From assembly GCA_030562195.1 (NCBI GenBank), contig CM060202.1:26212317-26276316 (forward strand): DNA of 64,000 nt, given 5' to 3'. Source of the DNA: Nipponacmea schrenckii (taxonomy: Eukaryota > Mollusca > Gastropoda > Lottiidae). Both the position numbers and the translations under genes were made by a program. Below the pieces are notes generated by a model, which saw only the letters and a list, made by a program, of their open reading frames with translations, was not told where the DNA came from and made no database searches. Below, in pieces: positions 1-13,864 of this stretch. Numbering within the stretch: position 1 is the stretch's first letter; each line of letters opens with the position of its first letter.

Positions 1-164
1 CCAATAATCTTTTTAGTTTTATTTCAATTTCACATTTTTGTTTACATCTTATCGTCCATATTTTCACCAATTCAGAATATATCATATCTCGTCTTGGTTA
101 AAGGAGATGTCTAATAAAAAACTTATAGCATTAACACGCATAATCCACTAATGCCCTTAATCTT

Positions 165-380
165 ATAACGGCCATGACCAATTACTACCGTAGCTGACAA
201 CATTTACGCTCAAGAACAATCATAATCTAGTAATTACCGTACATAACATAATTAATCGTTTCTTAACAACTCATTTCATAATGACCATCTAGGATACAAT
301 CTTAACCGTAGCTAACAACATTAACCCTGTCGTAACCAATCACGACCGTAGCTAACAATGCAAACCCTATAGTAACCAAC
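165..380. repeat. Degenerate repeat upstream of the alpha-tubulin promoter
   Basis: A short motif recurs with small changes (accgtagctaacaacatt and relatives near 188, 306 and 345, alternating with agtaaccaa/cgtaaccaat). The copies are 35-60 bp apart and stop just before the TATA box. They could be remnants of a minisatellite or a cluster of transcription-factor sites; the sequence alone does not decide. Confidence 0.5.
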
Positions 381-385
381 AAAGG

Positions 386-393
386 TATAAATA
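386..393 (+). promoter_or_regulatory. TATA box of the alpha-tubulin gene
   Basis: TATAAATA, 115 bp upstream of the start codon at 508, in an otherwise AT-moderate stretch. Transcription would be expected to start about 25-30 bp downstream, near 415, leaving a leader of roughly 90 nt. Confidence 0.7.
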
Positions 394-507
394 CAGCTCA
401 GCCCCAATCACAGATCAACATTTAATTTCTACTGTTTCATCACAACAGTCGACAACTACTTCATCCGGTTATATTTCCTTCTCCATTAACAGAAGTAATT
501 CTACAAA

Positions 508-2106
<1,599 letters not shown>

Positions 2107-2119
2107 GTGTGATCTAAAT

Positions 2120-2125
2120 AATAAA
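2120..2125 (+). terminator. Poly(A) signal of alpha-tubulin
   Basis: AATAAA begins 14 nt after the TAA stop (2104-2106). If used, the 3' UTR would be only about 30-45 nt. A more distal signal cannot be excluded. Confidence 0.55.
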
Positions 2126-2394
2126 ATGTTATTTATGATGTAAGACTATTTGATCGAGACTTGTATAACGCGTACAAATTATCTACCTTACTCAAATAAT
2201 CGACTGCATACAGTGAGCTTTCCGTCAATTCTAACCCGCGCAAAGTTTCCTATAGCAAAGATTGCGCCTTTCCATCAAGGTTATTTAAATCTTTTTAGTC
2301 CTTACCATCGTCAAAAAAACTAAACTGCTATGCTGTAACGGCTCAATAATTTGAATGAACCCTTTCTGTCGTGAGTTCTACGCTTCAAAAGACA

Positions 2395-2700
2395 TGTAAT
2401 GAAGGGAGTTTTACGTCCTACTATTCTGAACCTTATAGGTTAATGAGTGTGCAATGAATGAAATTTTGCAAGGAGAGGGGCATTAGCTCAATTTCTTTGC
2501 TATTTCCAACTGTAGCACATGGAACTTTGGTTTATTGTCCCATCCGAACGATTCCTTGTCAGTTCTTTAGACCTGCATCACTGATAAGTAAAACCGGATT
2601 GAAAAAAAAATCCGAAAGGTCATCACGACTATTTCTAGGATTGAACCATGGACTCGTAGGAAAGTTAAAACCGGAAGGTCACATTACTTCTATCACCAGG
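2395..2700 (-). mobile_element. tRNA-derived SINE, minus orientation
   Basis: Near-complete degenerate copy of the SINE seen best at 39211-39525. On the minus strand a B-box-like GGTTCAATCC (near 2637-2647) precedes the conserved body (cccatccgaacgatt on the plus strand near 2538). The tail on the plus strand reads gagttttacgtcctactatt near 2406. It fills the space between alpha-tubulin and the next gene. Confidence 0.7.
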
Positions 2701-2857
2701 TAGACTTCCTCTACCTATGGATTTTGACTTTGATTTGATGGATTGAGCTGGTGTGATAACCTCCGGTTATCAACTTAGTGTTATGGTGTATTGAGGCGAA
2801 TCAACGTTATCATTATATTATCTAATCATTATTATTACGCTTTACTCTATCTACAAA

Positions 2858-5800
2858 ATGGTGAGTACCTTTTCAATTAGTTATGTCAGCTCGTTCCATT
2901 TTATTTCACAAAGCTAACGATGTTTCTTTTAGAAATATGGATTAGGCCGCAATGTTCAGTTTCCGGTCCGGGATTATGGGTTACAAAAATACATGAGGTA
3001 CCGGTTCGGACATATGCAAACATTAATTACTTCTTTAGTATTTTTTTGTTGCGATGATCCCGGAACGTACACTATAGTAGACACGATAATTCGTCTATTC
3101 TCATCTCCAATCATTCTGTTGGTGTTTAGCAGAACAATCACCAACCTACTTGCAAGAGTTCAAGCCTTATTCTAATGCAGCAATATTTGCATAAGTGGGC
3201 GTTGCATGTGAGGCAGGACATGATTAACTATCCAGGACAGTTGTGACTTGACCCCACCGTGCGATCCGATATGACAATTTTGCAACATTGTCCTTTCTGA
3301 AAATGGGTTCAAGACAAGCATCTCATCGTTTTTGTCGTGAATGAACGATTGTGCAGATTTGGGCCCCCTTCGTTTGTAATCCACTTTTCTCGTATCACGG
3401 AAGTTTGAAAATGCAGCGATTTCATTGGATTGTTAGATCTCGACAGAAACACTTTAAATCATAAGGCATTATGTTAACAGCCTTTATTTCGAAAGCCCTG
3501 ATTAGCTGTATCCTCCAATTGATGGCTATTGCACTCAAGGTATAACACCAGTTGCCCAGATATCCCTACAGTTGCTGATAATCACGATACTTTAGTTGCT
3601 GACCTTCGCAAGGTTTATCCGGGTGTCTACCCATATTATGGAAGTACAGTACAAAACTCATCACTTTTACTCATCGTTTTCAAACTCCGTTTTTCGGTTT
3701 CCAGATTTTGTTTGGTGTTATTGTCGTTATTGTATTGGTACCCGGTTGTTCTGGTTTGGACAATGGACTAGCCCTAACCCCACCAATGGGGTGGCTGTCG
3801 TGGGAAAGATTCCGGTGTAACGTGGATTGTGTTAATGATCCGGATAACTGTATCAGGTAACGCAATAATCTGTTTTAAATGAAACGGTGTCGGTTTAGGG
3901 AATTGAGTGGTCCGGATTTCTCGCTCACTTAATCTAACCACCTTTGAATCATTTCACTTCAATCAAAAATTGTATTTTCATGAGAATTTTGGGCACTGCT
4001 TATGCGTACGAGAACTGACCTAGGTACCAAAATCAGGACACGAGGATAATTAGGAGACATTTATTTTAAAGGCATAACCTCGCCGAACTACTTTTCTGTA
4101 CTGGAAAATATCACGACCTTTACATTACTCGACTGATTTAGTCTGGTGTTGTAATTCAATGGACTCAATGGATTTGGATTTGTTATTTCTATGAAGAAAG
4201 AACGACTTGATACATTCAGATGTGCTTGTTGATCTCCATAGATATACCACAAGGAACCACGGAATGTTAGTCTACAAATAACTAGTCTACTAGGTTTATT
4301 TTATTATGCTCATTATTTTAGAATTCAATGGCTAGATCGATATAGATCGAGTCTACAACCGAATTTATATGAATTGCCTACGTTTCATTTCAAGGGAAAA
4401 AACTCACTTTAAGATAATTTGACCACTGACACAACTTATGATTTTCTTTTTCAAATTCGATATTTCATGAGTAAGCTTTAAGGTTAAATCGATTGGCAAC
4501 CAATAATTAGTCTTTGGAATGCTGTTAATCGAGGGATGCACGGAATATCCCTATCAGACTCCCGCTCCCACCTATCTGTCTACTTATATCCCTACTATAT
4601 CTTTCTGTCTGTCTTCTTATCAAACTGGATTGTTTAGACGTCTGTGGTGAGATAGGAGTCTACAACCGGACATTTTTGAATTGCTACTTTATAAACCTGA
4701 AGTTTGACTAATTACGAATGAAGTTCTTCAATCTAAATTGATCTCTTCCACATATCCGCTGTCTATATATTTACCATGTTCCTAAAGCAACGTTTGGATA
4801 TACACATGTACCAACATCCCAAAGCAACGTTTGAATATATAATTGAACCAGCGTGTATTTATCGAACGTTGCTTTAGGAACATGATATTTACCATGACAA
4901 CCGAACGTATCAATACTGGTAATATTTATTATTACCGGATATAGTGAGAAGTTGATCAAGTCCATGGCCGATCTGATGGTATCAGAAGGGTATAAAGATG
5001 CAGGCTACCAGTATGTTTGTTCCGATGATTGTTGGCAATCCATGACTAGAGGTCCAGATGGTAGACTTCAAGCTGATCCTCAAAGATTTCCAAGTGGTAT
5101 CAAGGCTTTGGCTGATTATGTAAGTTGACTACAGACATATTGGGTGCTTTTAGGAATGAAAAGGAGGGGGGGGGTGTTTCAGATTGAATTCTAGACCGAC
5201 TGATATCTTATTTAAAGGAACACTACCTCTTAGGATGAATAAAGCCTTTGGTCAATAGAATCTTTAAAGAGACTAGTAAGAGCTGGTATTCCTTTCAAGG
5301 GCTTGTAATGAAGTCACCAAGCTTTTTATTTTTATTCTTTGTTATTTGTGGATTATTTTGTATAATAACAAGCATATATCGTCTGTCGACATCACCGTCG
5401 CAACGACAGAAGATTTTAGACGTAAAACTCCATTCATTTCATAATTTTTATACATGCCAGAGATCATTTGTTAGGCAGCATTGTCGTCTTAAGAATGCAT
5501 TCTTCTGAATTCTGGCAAATAAACAGTGTTATTTTCATATGCTATCAATCAACCGAGGATTAGGTCGGCATTCCAGACTAAACTTATTTATTCCACCGAG
5601 ATTTGGCTTGGTTTTTAAGTTGCTTTAACACCATAGCGATTACAAGTTGTGTGTGGTTGGTTATTTAAAATGTGGCCATGAGTATCGAACGCAATTCACA
5701 ACTCATGAAAGTTGCTAGTCCATGATCTCAACGTTGGCAAGAGGCATATCGGCGTAAGAGACAAGCGAATTGCTTTTGAAACTTATGACCGCTTTTCCTA

Positions 5801-8800
5801 GTCACAAGTATACGTAGTCGCTAATGGAGATCGCTATGGTGTGAGAGCCCTTTAACATAACATAGTTAACTCTGGGTTGCAGTGTAGAAGGTGGTCCATT
5901 GTTGAGAAATTAACGAAGTTTGTTTGTACCCGAAAATCACGTGTCAGTTTTCACATGATATCACTGACTCTTAGTTAATCCTATATGCTATTGGTGATGA
6001 TACACTCTTGTGCCAGTGTCACTTACTATTCCTATGAGCAGTCCTGGGTCCTCTGCTCCCTAGGACCGCCAAACTTATGGCCCCTAAAAAAATCGCCGAC
6101 ATTCTCGATGTTCGTCTACAAATAAGGGAGACAACCACAACTCGCTAATTCCTCCCGACCTAAACTAAATATCATTTTATTATCGGCTTATTCATTTATC
6201 AATCAGTTCGAAGAAAATCTCGGGTCTCGTTATCCGTTATATCTCTATGCCCTCGAAGGGTAATCAGACTCTCACTCCATCTCTGTCTCACAGGCCCGTC
6301 ACCTCAGGCCACCTCCCCCCACCCCCAGTCCATCTCTGTAACAAATTTTCTCCATGTAATTATCAGGTTCATGGTAAGGGATTAAAGTTCGGTATTTATG
6401 AAGATTTTGGTTATTTAACCTGTGAAGGTTTTCCTGGTTCGGAATTTTACTTACAACTTGATGCCCAAACGTTCGCTGATTGGGAAGTTGACTTGGTTAA
6501 ATTTGATGGTTGTCATTCTCAACTGACTGATTACGAATATGGCAAGTATTGTTTTGAGCAGTAAAATGCCAATACGAACAATTGTATGTAGTTTGGATAC
6601 GCTTGATTGGTATCTTACATTGGCAAGCTATCATATTATCTAAGTACTTTGTCTATAACAACTTCGTTTGTAATATGGAATGTAGCGATTCGATTATATG
6701 CTAGTAGTATAACCAATCAACGCTATCGACAGAAAGTATGTAAACAATACTGCCTATTGTTTAAAAAATATTTTTCGACGTATCTGATTGGCTGTATTCG
6801 CTGGAATATAATCAAATTAAATTAAATCTATTCGTAACATTGCATTCATGGTATAAGACAAAGTTCATTATAGCTTGACTTTGTGAAGATGCAAGAACGG
6901 TGTCTAGTGTATTCAAGGTGTGGGACGCAGTTCGTAATAGTCTTAAATTTGGAATAAAAGCCACCTGGTTTGATATAGCATCCTCTTCCAATCCCCTATA
7001 TATTTATATATACTAGCCACATATATACAGGGGTTCGGAAAAGGATGCTATATTACAAACACAATATAAGGCTATTACGAACTGCGTCTCATACCTTGAC
7101 TACATTAACCGTTATTGCATCTTGCATATATATTTGTAAACGAATATTAAAGGAAAGTCGACATAGATTATAATATTGTGTGTATTTATATTAACAGGGT
7201 ATCCGGCGATGAGTTTTTATCTCAATAAGACTGGGAGACCGATGGTTTATATGTGTGAGTGGCCAGATTATCTCAACATGAATGGAATAATGGTAAAGTG
7301 TTTTTAAGAGTGATTGTACTGAGATTTTTTGTGGATCTGGGACCTGTTCAATTTTCAATCAGATGTCTGTGGTTCCTGCAATTCCATTAAGAATAATTGT
7401 TTGATAACGTCACTAATCGCAAAGGATCCTCAAACACTCCCTTTTTGTGGAATTGCAGAAACTGCAAATCAATGCAATAAGTGACAAGCATACACGTGTA
7501 TTTGTTTTAGAAATCCACTTCACAATCTCTTTAAGAGAAGTTAAAGGACAACATGTTAAAGGTGCTGCTGCATAATTTTCAGGGCTCAATCGCACCTGAG
7601 GTCTCAGAGACAGGAATTTTCTGCAGTCCTTTTAGTAATATTATATTTATGAGCTTTATAACCAGCTGGTTATTGAAAATTTTAATTTACAGACAGAAGC
7701 CTTGTACATAATTTTTTTCATGTGCTTTGTATACGATTGTACTGTGAAGCCCCGTTTAAGCAGTTGCCGATGATCCAGAAACTGAGCTATATTGTTATTT
7801 TCTGGAACGAATTTTTTTTAAAATTCCATTGATTCGATTTCAGCCAGACTATGCGGCTATAAGGAAGTCTTGTAATTATTGGAGGAACTACAATGATGTC
7901 CAAGATTCTTGGGACAGTGTACTTGATATCATCGACCATTTCGGTAACAACTCAGGCAACTTCAGTAGTTATGCTGGACCAGGAGGTTGGAACGACCCTG
8001 ATCAGGTACGTCTTTGACTAGTTGGCATCAGTAATGACTACAATTATCTAACGAATGGATAACACTTTCAAATCATATACTTCATTTGGCTCTTTTCAAT
8101 TCCTAATACCTTGTCACCAATAGTCATCTTTCTTGTATCATGGAATGCCGTGGTAAGAATGGGTTATACGCTGGCACTTACAGTCAATCATTGCCCTCGG
8201 CATAAAACATCAAAGCTCATGGTTTACCGACTTTTTCTCTTTCTGTTTCATTAACAAAATTCAGCGATGCACTTAAGCTGGCTATTGGATTCAAGGTATT
8301 AGACGCAGTTCGTAATATCTTGGCATTATGAAGATGAACTTGAAGTTACCTCCCTTGTTTCTAATAGTTAGTAATTGGCGATTTTGGCTTGAGTCCAGAT
8401 CAAGAGAGAGTTCAAATGGCGATGTGGGCAATGATGGCGTCTCCTCTGATAATGTCGGTCGACCTGAGAAATATTCGCCAAAAATCTAAGGAACTACTTC
8501 AAAACAAGTACCTGATAGAAATAAACCAGGATCCACGTGGTATCATGGGGACCAGACGATATGTTAAGGTATGTACACGTTATTAGAAACCCTCCAAACA
8601 TGACCTAATCTACCTCGCATTTTCACTTCCCATCATTATGGCCCAATTCGTCCCACCAATTTGTCTTCACATTAGGTCAAGTACGCTTAGCATTCGGTCA
8701 ACCGCGCTTCCGCATTTGGTCAACCGCGCTTCCGCATTTGTTCAACTTCAGTTCTTCATTTGTTTAACTTCGCTTCCGCGTAAGATCAACTACGCTTCCA

Positions 8801-11800
8801 CATTAAATCAATCGATTATGCTTTGGGTTAACTCCGTTCAAAATTGGGTCATCTCCGTTTCCGCATTAGATCAACCCCGTGTTCACATTAGGTCAACTTC
8901 ATTTCCGCATTAGCTCAAATCTTCCGCATTAGGTCATCTCGGTTTCCGCATTAAGTCAACATCGTTTCTACATTGGGTTATCTCTGTTTCCACAATAGGT
9001 TATCTCCGCTTCCGCATTGAGTCAACGTACCTTCTGCATCTACATTTGACCCAATTCGAATTCACAGAGGTCATTTCCGTTTCCACATTAGGCCATATTC
9101 GCCTCTACATTTGATCCGCTAGATCAGCATTCTACATCAGGCGTCTGTATACCAATTATACAAATCAGGTGATAGGTGTAGTCATGTGACTTAACACAAT
9201 GAACGATTTTTCATTTCTAGGGTACCATAGAGATCTGGACTCGACCTTTAACACCAAGTGGACAACTAGCAACAGCATTCTTAAACAAAGACTTCCACGG
9301 TGTGCCTAAAAAACTGACGGTGACAGGAACAGAAATGGGGCTTCAAAACAACGTGAAATACAATATCTATGACGCTTTTAACAGAAACAAAATTTACAAC
9401 AGTGTTACCATCTCCGATAGTTTTACTGTCATTATAAATCCAACTGGTATTGTAATGTTTAGAATTGAAAATGTCTAAATAAAGTATAAGACTTGGGTCA
9501 CTCAGGTTCCTTTACAATGTTAACCATCTCAACCCGGATACGGGTGTTGACATAATCTTGTTAACCCATAATAAAAACTAAGCCCAAACCATGTTGTATC
9601 CCAACATGGTCTTATTAACCAATACTAAACTAAGCCCACTACATGTCGTATCCCAACATGGTCGTATTAACCAATACTAAACTAAGCCCACTACATGTCG
9701 TATCCCAACATGGTCGTATTAACCAATACTAATCTAAGCCCACTACATGTCGTATCCCAACATGGCCTTATTAACCAATACTAATCTAAGCCCACACCAT
9801 GTCGTATCCCAACATGGTCTTATTAACCAATACTAAACTAAGCCCACTACATGTCGTATCCCAACATGGCCTTATTAACCAATACTAATCTAAGCCCACA
9901 CCATGTCGTATCCCAACATGGTCTTATTAACCCATGCTAAATTAAGCCCTCTACATGTCGTATCCCAACATAGTGTTATTAACCCATGCTAAACTAAGCC
10001 CACTAAATCTCGTATCCCAACATGGTCTTATTAACCCATGCTAAACTAAGCCCTCTACTTGTCGTATCCCAACATGGCCTTATTAACCAATACTCAACTA
10101 AGCCCACATCATGTCGTATCCCAACATGGTCTTATTAACCCATGCTTAACTAAGCCCACTACATGTCGTATCCCAACATGATCTAATTCACATATATTAA
10201 ACTAAGCCCACTACATGTCGTATCCCAACATGGCCTTATTAACCAATACTCAACTAAGCCCACATCATGTCGTATCCCAACATGGCCTTATTAACCCATG
10301 CTTAACTAAGCCCACTACATGTCGTATCCCAACATGATCTAATTCACATATATTAAACTAAGCCCACTACATGCCGTATCCCAACATGGTTTTATTAACC
10401 CATACTAAACTAAGCCCACTACATGTCGTATCCCAACATGGCCTTATTAACCAATACTAAACTAAGCCCACATCATGTCGTATTCCAACATGATCTAATT
10501 CACATAGTTGCTCACTGGACAAGAGATCATTAAACAACTGCTCACTGGTCAAACCAAGCCTACTACGCTTCTTTTTGTATATGAACTGAGTTTTATGTCC
10601 TACTATTCTACACCTTATGCGCTAATGAACTGGTATGGATGGGACAAACCTAGGCCCCGTGTGATACAGGCTGTACACGTTAAGGATCCCTCGACAGTTG
10701 GAAATCGTTTATGCCGCTGTCCTGGCAAAATTTCCCTCATTTCACACTGTATGGCGTTGCCCGTCTTCATAAGCGCATAAGGTGCAGAAGAGTAGGACGT
10801 AAAACTCCATTAATTTCTTTTCAAACTTACATCATCAATATCGTTAATACACATTACAAAGTAATAAAATAGAAAATTGTAAGCCAATATTCAAACGATC
10901 TCCATTATCTTACACAATATAATCTATTCTTTATCGTCATTACTGTAATTAAATTACTGTAGTATTCATGATTATTAATGTATATAACTATATTATTATT
11001 TTATGATGTGCAGAAAAGGTCTTGACGACCTCAAACAGTTGCTAGATAGATCTAAACCTCCAGCTTTAGTACCAACCAGGTAAGGCTGATCTTTGTAAGT
11101 ATATGGTTATGCCGGGATGTAGACAGTTACCGACTGGACATTTGCTCACCGGAGTGTTAGTCACGAGACAGATGTTCAGCGGACATCTGCTGATTTAGAG
11201 AGTTGCTTACTGGACAAGAGATCACCGAACAGCTGCTCACCGGTCAAATTCTCACTGGAAAATACCTCGCGGACCGAACAGTTGCTCACCGTCAGATGCT
11301 CACTGGACAGTTGCTTACGCAGAGTTGTTCACCGAACAGATGCTCACCGACAGATGCTCACTGGACAGTTGCTCATCTGACAATTGCTCATCTGACAGTT
11401 GCTCATCTGACAGGTGCTCAATGGATAGTTGCTCATCTGACAGTTGCCCACTTGACAGCTGCTCATCTGAAAGTTGCTCACTGGACAGTTGCTCATGGGC
11501 AGTCGCTCTATGGACAGTTGCTCACCGACAGATGCCCACTGGACCGTTGCTCATCTGACAGTTGCTCATTGGACAGTTGCTCAATGGACAGATGCTCACT
11601 GGACAGTTGCTCATATGACATTTGCTCATCTAACAGTTGCTCATCTGACAGATGCTCACTGGACTGTTGCTCACTGGACAGTTGCCCACTGGACAGTTGC
11701 CCACTAGAAAATAGCTACCTGGACAAACGATCATCGGACAGTTGCGTACCGACATTTTTTCACCGGACAGACGCTCACCGACTGTTGCCCACCGACAGTT

Positions 11801-12151
11801 GCTCACCGGACAGATGCTAACCGTCAAATGCTTACTAGACAAGTATATTTTGGCGTATAGACAGTATGATGGTAACCTATGTACTTAAATCCTAAATGCG
11901 TGTACTGGTATTAGAAATGTAGTTAGTCTATTCTTGTCTGTAGTACACTAACTTAATAACAACAATTTTATAGGTTATATTCTATAGAGATGGCGTCATA
12001 TTACATTTTCTTCACAATTAGCGATAAGATAAAGTGGAGGAAGAATAGAGAGTTCTTTGTTCCAAGGAATAACAAGATTATCGGTCCCCATCGACAACCA
12101 TTCAAATACCATTCAACAAGATTTATCATGATCACAACGAGTTTGAAATAA
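2858..12151 (+). CDS. Tentative small-protein gene with alpha-galactosidase nested in its intron
   Basis: A gene model built only from splice sites and phase. Exons: 2858-2860 (ATG followed by gtgagt), 2933-2994, 11014-11079 and 11974-12151 (TAA). The last two exons are the best supported: both have good GT-AG borders, join in phase (AG+G), and stay open for 80 codons ending in a basic tail. Linking them to 2858-2994 is weaker, because the donor at 2995 (gtaccg) is poor, although the phase (AG+A) fits. The joined product would be about 103 residues, starting [16 protein letters not shown], with one moderately hydrophobic segment ([10 protein letters not shown]) followed by [12 protein letters not shown] recognise no family. 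Alternatives: the two late exons belong to a different transcript, or the frame is fortuitous. The intron of about 8 kb would contain the complete alpha-galactosidase gene on the same strand. Confidence 0.3.
3522..9478 (+). CDS. Alpha-galactosidase / alpha-N-acetylgalactosaminidase family protein (GH27), complete
   Basis: Exons: 3522-3539, 3705-3856, 4945-5119, 6367-6541, 7198-7292, 7844-8005, 8368-8568, 9221-9478. All phases fit and give 411 residues, close to human NAGA (411) and GLA (429). The enzyme removes terminal alpha-linked galactose or N-acetylgalactosamine from glycolipids and glycoproteins in lysosomes. Residues 1-23 form a signal peptide (MAIALK, then a hydrophobic stretch, CSG) before [19 protein letters not shown]. 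The nucleophile is Asp162 in KFDGC and the acid/base is Asp256 in GPGGWNDPD. The specificity loop reads CEWPDY (193-198): Glu194 matches the alpha-galactosidase residue, not the Ser of GalNAcases, but Asp197 replaces the usual Leu. Intron 4 (6542-7197) is a GC-AG intron. The first exon (MAIALK, donor gtataa) is the least certain; ATG at 2858 would also splice in phase. Introns carry hairpins and a minisatellite. Confidence 0.93.
4776..4885. repeat. Short inverted repeat in alpha-galactosidase intron 2
   Basis: Arms atgttcctaaagcaacgtt (near 4776) and its complement (near 4863-4883) flank about 70 bp that includes a second partial copy of the arm (cccaaagcaacgtttgaata). It ends about 60 bp before the exon at 4945. 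Probably a small palindromic MITE remnant. Confidence 0.6.
6910..7110. repeat. Imperfect palindrome (MITE-like) in alpha-galactosidase intron 4
   Basis: The left arm contains gacgcagttcgtaatag and tatagcatcctcttcc. The right arm contains ggaaaaggatgctatat and ctattacgaactgcgtctc. The loop is AT-rich (tatatatttatata). The outer arm motif (caaggt...gcagttcgtaatag) is the dispersed repeat that also occurs near 8295, 23280, 55540 and 58508. Confidence 0.7.
8655..9150. repeat. Degenerate minisatellite in alpha-galactosidase intron 7
   Basis: Roughly 20-23-bp units of the type ttccgcattaggtcaacttc repeat some 20 times with many substitutions. The array lies wholly between exons 8368-8568 and 9221-9478 and has no coding potential. 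Confidence 0.85.
9478..9483 (+). terminator. Poly(A) signal overlapping the alpha-galactosidase stop codon
   Basis: The TAA stop (9476-9478) shares its last base with AATAAA. Cleavage at the usual 10-30 nt downstream would leave a 3' UTR of only about 15-35 nt. The next repeat array begins about 70 bp further on. Confidence 0.65.
9545..10506. repeat. 52-bp satellite array
   Basis: About 18 tandem units of about 52 bp, typified by taagcccactacatgtcgta followed by tcccaacatggtcttattaa and ccaatactaaac. Variants alternate (tggccttattaacc, tgatctaattcacata), suggesting higher-order units late in the array. Related sequence occurs in reverse complement at 14895-15245 and as single copies near 20050 and 41530. 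Confidence 0.93.
10600..10815 (+). mobile_element. SINE 3' part, plus orientation
   Basis: Body and tail of the tRNA-derived SINE: gatgggacaaacctaggccc, ttaaggatccctcgacagtt and ggcgttgcccgtcttc, ending gtaggacgtaaaactccatt. The tRNA-like head is absent, so this is 5'-truncated. Confidence 0.75.
11125..11840. repeat. 15-bp minisatellite (gttgctcatctgaca)
   Basis: About 45 units of about 15 bp alternating between ctcatctgacagttg and ctcactggacagttg types, giving a partial 30-bp periodicity. Because 15 is divisible by 3, long open frames run through the array on both strands. Their cysteine/serine-rich translations are by-products of the repeat. The array lies between the two late exons of the tentative small-protein gene. 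Confidence 0.95.
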
Positions 12152-13864
12152 TGAAGAAAATCGAGTAATTCACGCTGCACAACCCAGGTCCGAAATATAG
12201 CCGAAATTTATATCCAAAAAGTGTGCTGTGGTTATTATAGTCAATTTCAGATTTCCCTAGTGAAATCAAACGCGGTACGGTATCCGTTACGATGTCCGAA
12301 GTGCTATCATCGTATCAGGTATCGTTTCTCGTGCATTCACCTCGAGTATTTTTTTGTTTGTACAATTTTTGATTTTGCTTAAATCAGTACATTGCTATCC
12401 AACTGATGTGATTGTTTGTTTGTTTCTTACCTTTGACATTTTCAGGTCAATGAATTTGTTAAAGCATATTATGCTTAGTCCTATCTTTTAGTAGTTAGTA
12501 GTGGACCGAGAGCCAATATGAACTAGTAATAATCATACAATAAGTGCTGGATGGACGTATCGAAGTCCAAATATTTAACGCGTCTATTTAAAATAATTCA
12601 ATGTGACTAAAGAAGGTTTTCAATATCCAAGGACAAGCTACAATAGTGTTTTCTGAAAAGATAAAAATTTTAAAGGAAGTCTTCCTCTTAAAATGAACAT
12701 AAAATTAGAGTATATATTCATCAATTGAAATAGTGGTGGCATGACTAAAGAATATAATCTCTATATAATACAATATATATCTATGGAACTGAGTAATTGT
12801 CATGAAACGCTTCTAGCTTAGTTTTATGATTTTATCGGATTATAGAGAGATTCTGTTGTATAGTTTTGACACCAGGTAAGTACACTGATGAACAAAGACT
12901 CATTATTGACTAAAATTAAACATTTCAATTTTTGGTCGTGCTAAGAGAAGGTATACCTTTAAATACCTTTATACTTGAGTAAATACAAATTCAATAGAAA
13001 CTATGTTTGCACGACTGCAATATCAGTTCGGACGTGGGTTGTATATAAATACTTGCAAATTAATGTGCGTCTCTATAACGTTAGTAAGATCTACATTTAC
13101 CAATCGGTTTTTGGCATAGAAGAACCTACTGAACAACGCAGCTGAAATTGGACAAAGCAACTGGAACAAGCTGTCTTTGGAAAACAGTTTTCCATTTACA
13201 AAATAGTAGGTAAAAATAAATGGCCGTTTCATTGCGGAAGTTTCAAATTATAGATATTTATAGATACATATAAAGGATTAACTTATGATATTTTCATTGA
13301 CTATTGTTTCTTGTTAAACAATGTTATTATGTTTACTAAAATGTATAAGTACTGGAACTTCTAAGCCGTACAATTTCCCTCATTGTTATCTGATGGCATT
13401 GTTCATTCATTAGCCCATTCGGTGCAGAAGAGTAGGGCGTAAAACTCCATTCATTTCAAAACCGTAATTCTTAATGTAAATTATCTTTATTTATTTCAGC
13501 TTAAGTCTCATTAAACATCATTATTATTATCGTTTGATAAAAAAAAACCAACAAAAACGCTATGTAATAACTATAACCTATAATTATCGTATCTGGGTTG
13601 AGTTAGATATTGAGATAGCCACTATCTCGAAAAGATGAGGGGTATTTTCGATAACTGTTACGCTCGAACCGCCATGATTACAAATAATCACGTGTCAATA
13701 CTTTAAATGTTTTGTCTCATCTTCAGATGTTAATGGGGTTTATTGACCCAGTCGGTTTCAATTAAGATTATTAAGTAAACACGTGTAATTGTTTTCAAAC
13801 AATAAGCGAATAACACAGAAGATCTCTTTGGCAAACAGCATGACCACGAAAAGTAGCCGCGCGT
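12152..13864. other. Intergenic region with one MITE and a SINE tail
   Basis: No convincing exon. It holds a TTAA-flanked palindromic element at 12670-12962 and a SINE 3' fragment at about 13375-13455 (cattagcccattcggtgcag, then gtagggcgtaaaactccatt). The remainder is AT-rich unique-looking sequence. Confidence 0.6.
12670..12962. mobile_element. TTAA-flanked palindromic MITE
   Basis: Starts TTAAAGGAAGTCTTCC and ends GGTATACCTTTAA, with internal aatgaacataaaatt and ggtaagtacactgatgaa shared with the elements at 18690, 32191 and 44920. This is a diverged member of that family, about 293 bp. Confidence 0.65.

Noticed and set aside
2858..2860. ATG at 2858 as first exon of alpha-galactosidase
   Set aside because: It splices in phase to 3705, but the exon at 3522-3539 is closer, adds a basic n-region to the signal peptide and gives the family's usual length.
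2993..3175. Readthrough of the exon at 2933 as an 81-residue single-exon protein
   Set aside because: The frame is open to 3175, but the downstream translation is low in coding character; listed only as an alternative to splicing at 2994.
11203..11842. Long open frames rich in Cys-Ser-Asp on both strands
   Set aside because: They follow exactly the 15-bp minisatellite, are open in several frames at once and have no splice or start context; repeat artefact, not an antifreeze- or metallothionein-like gene.
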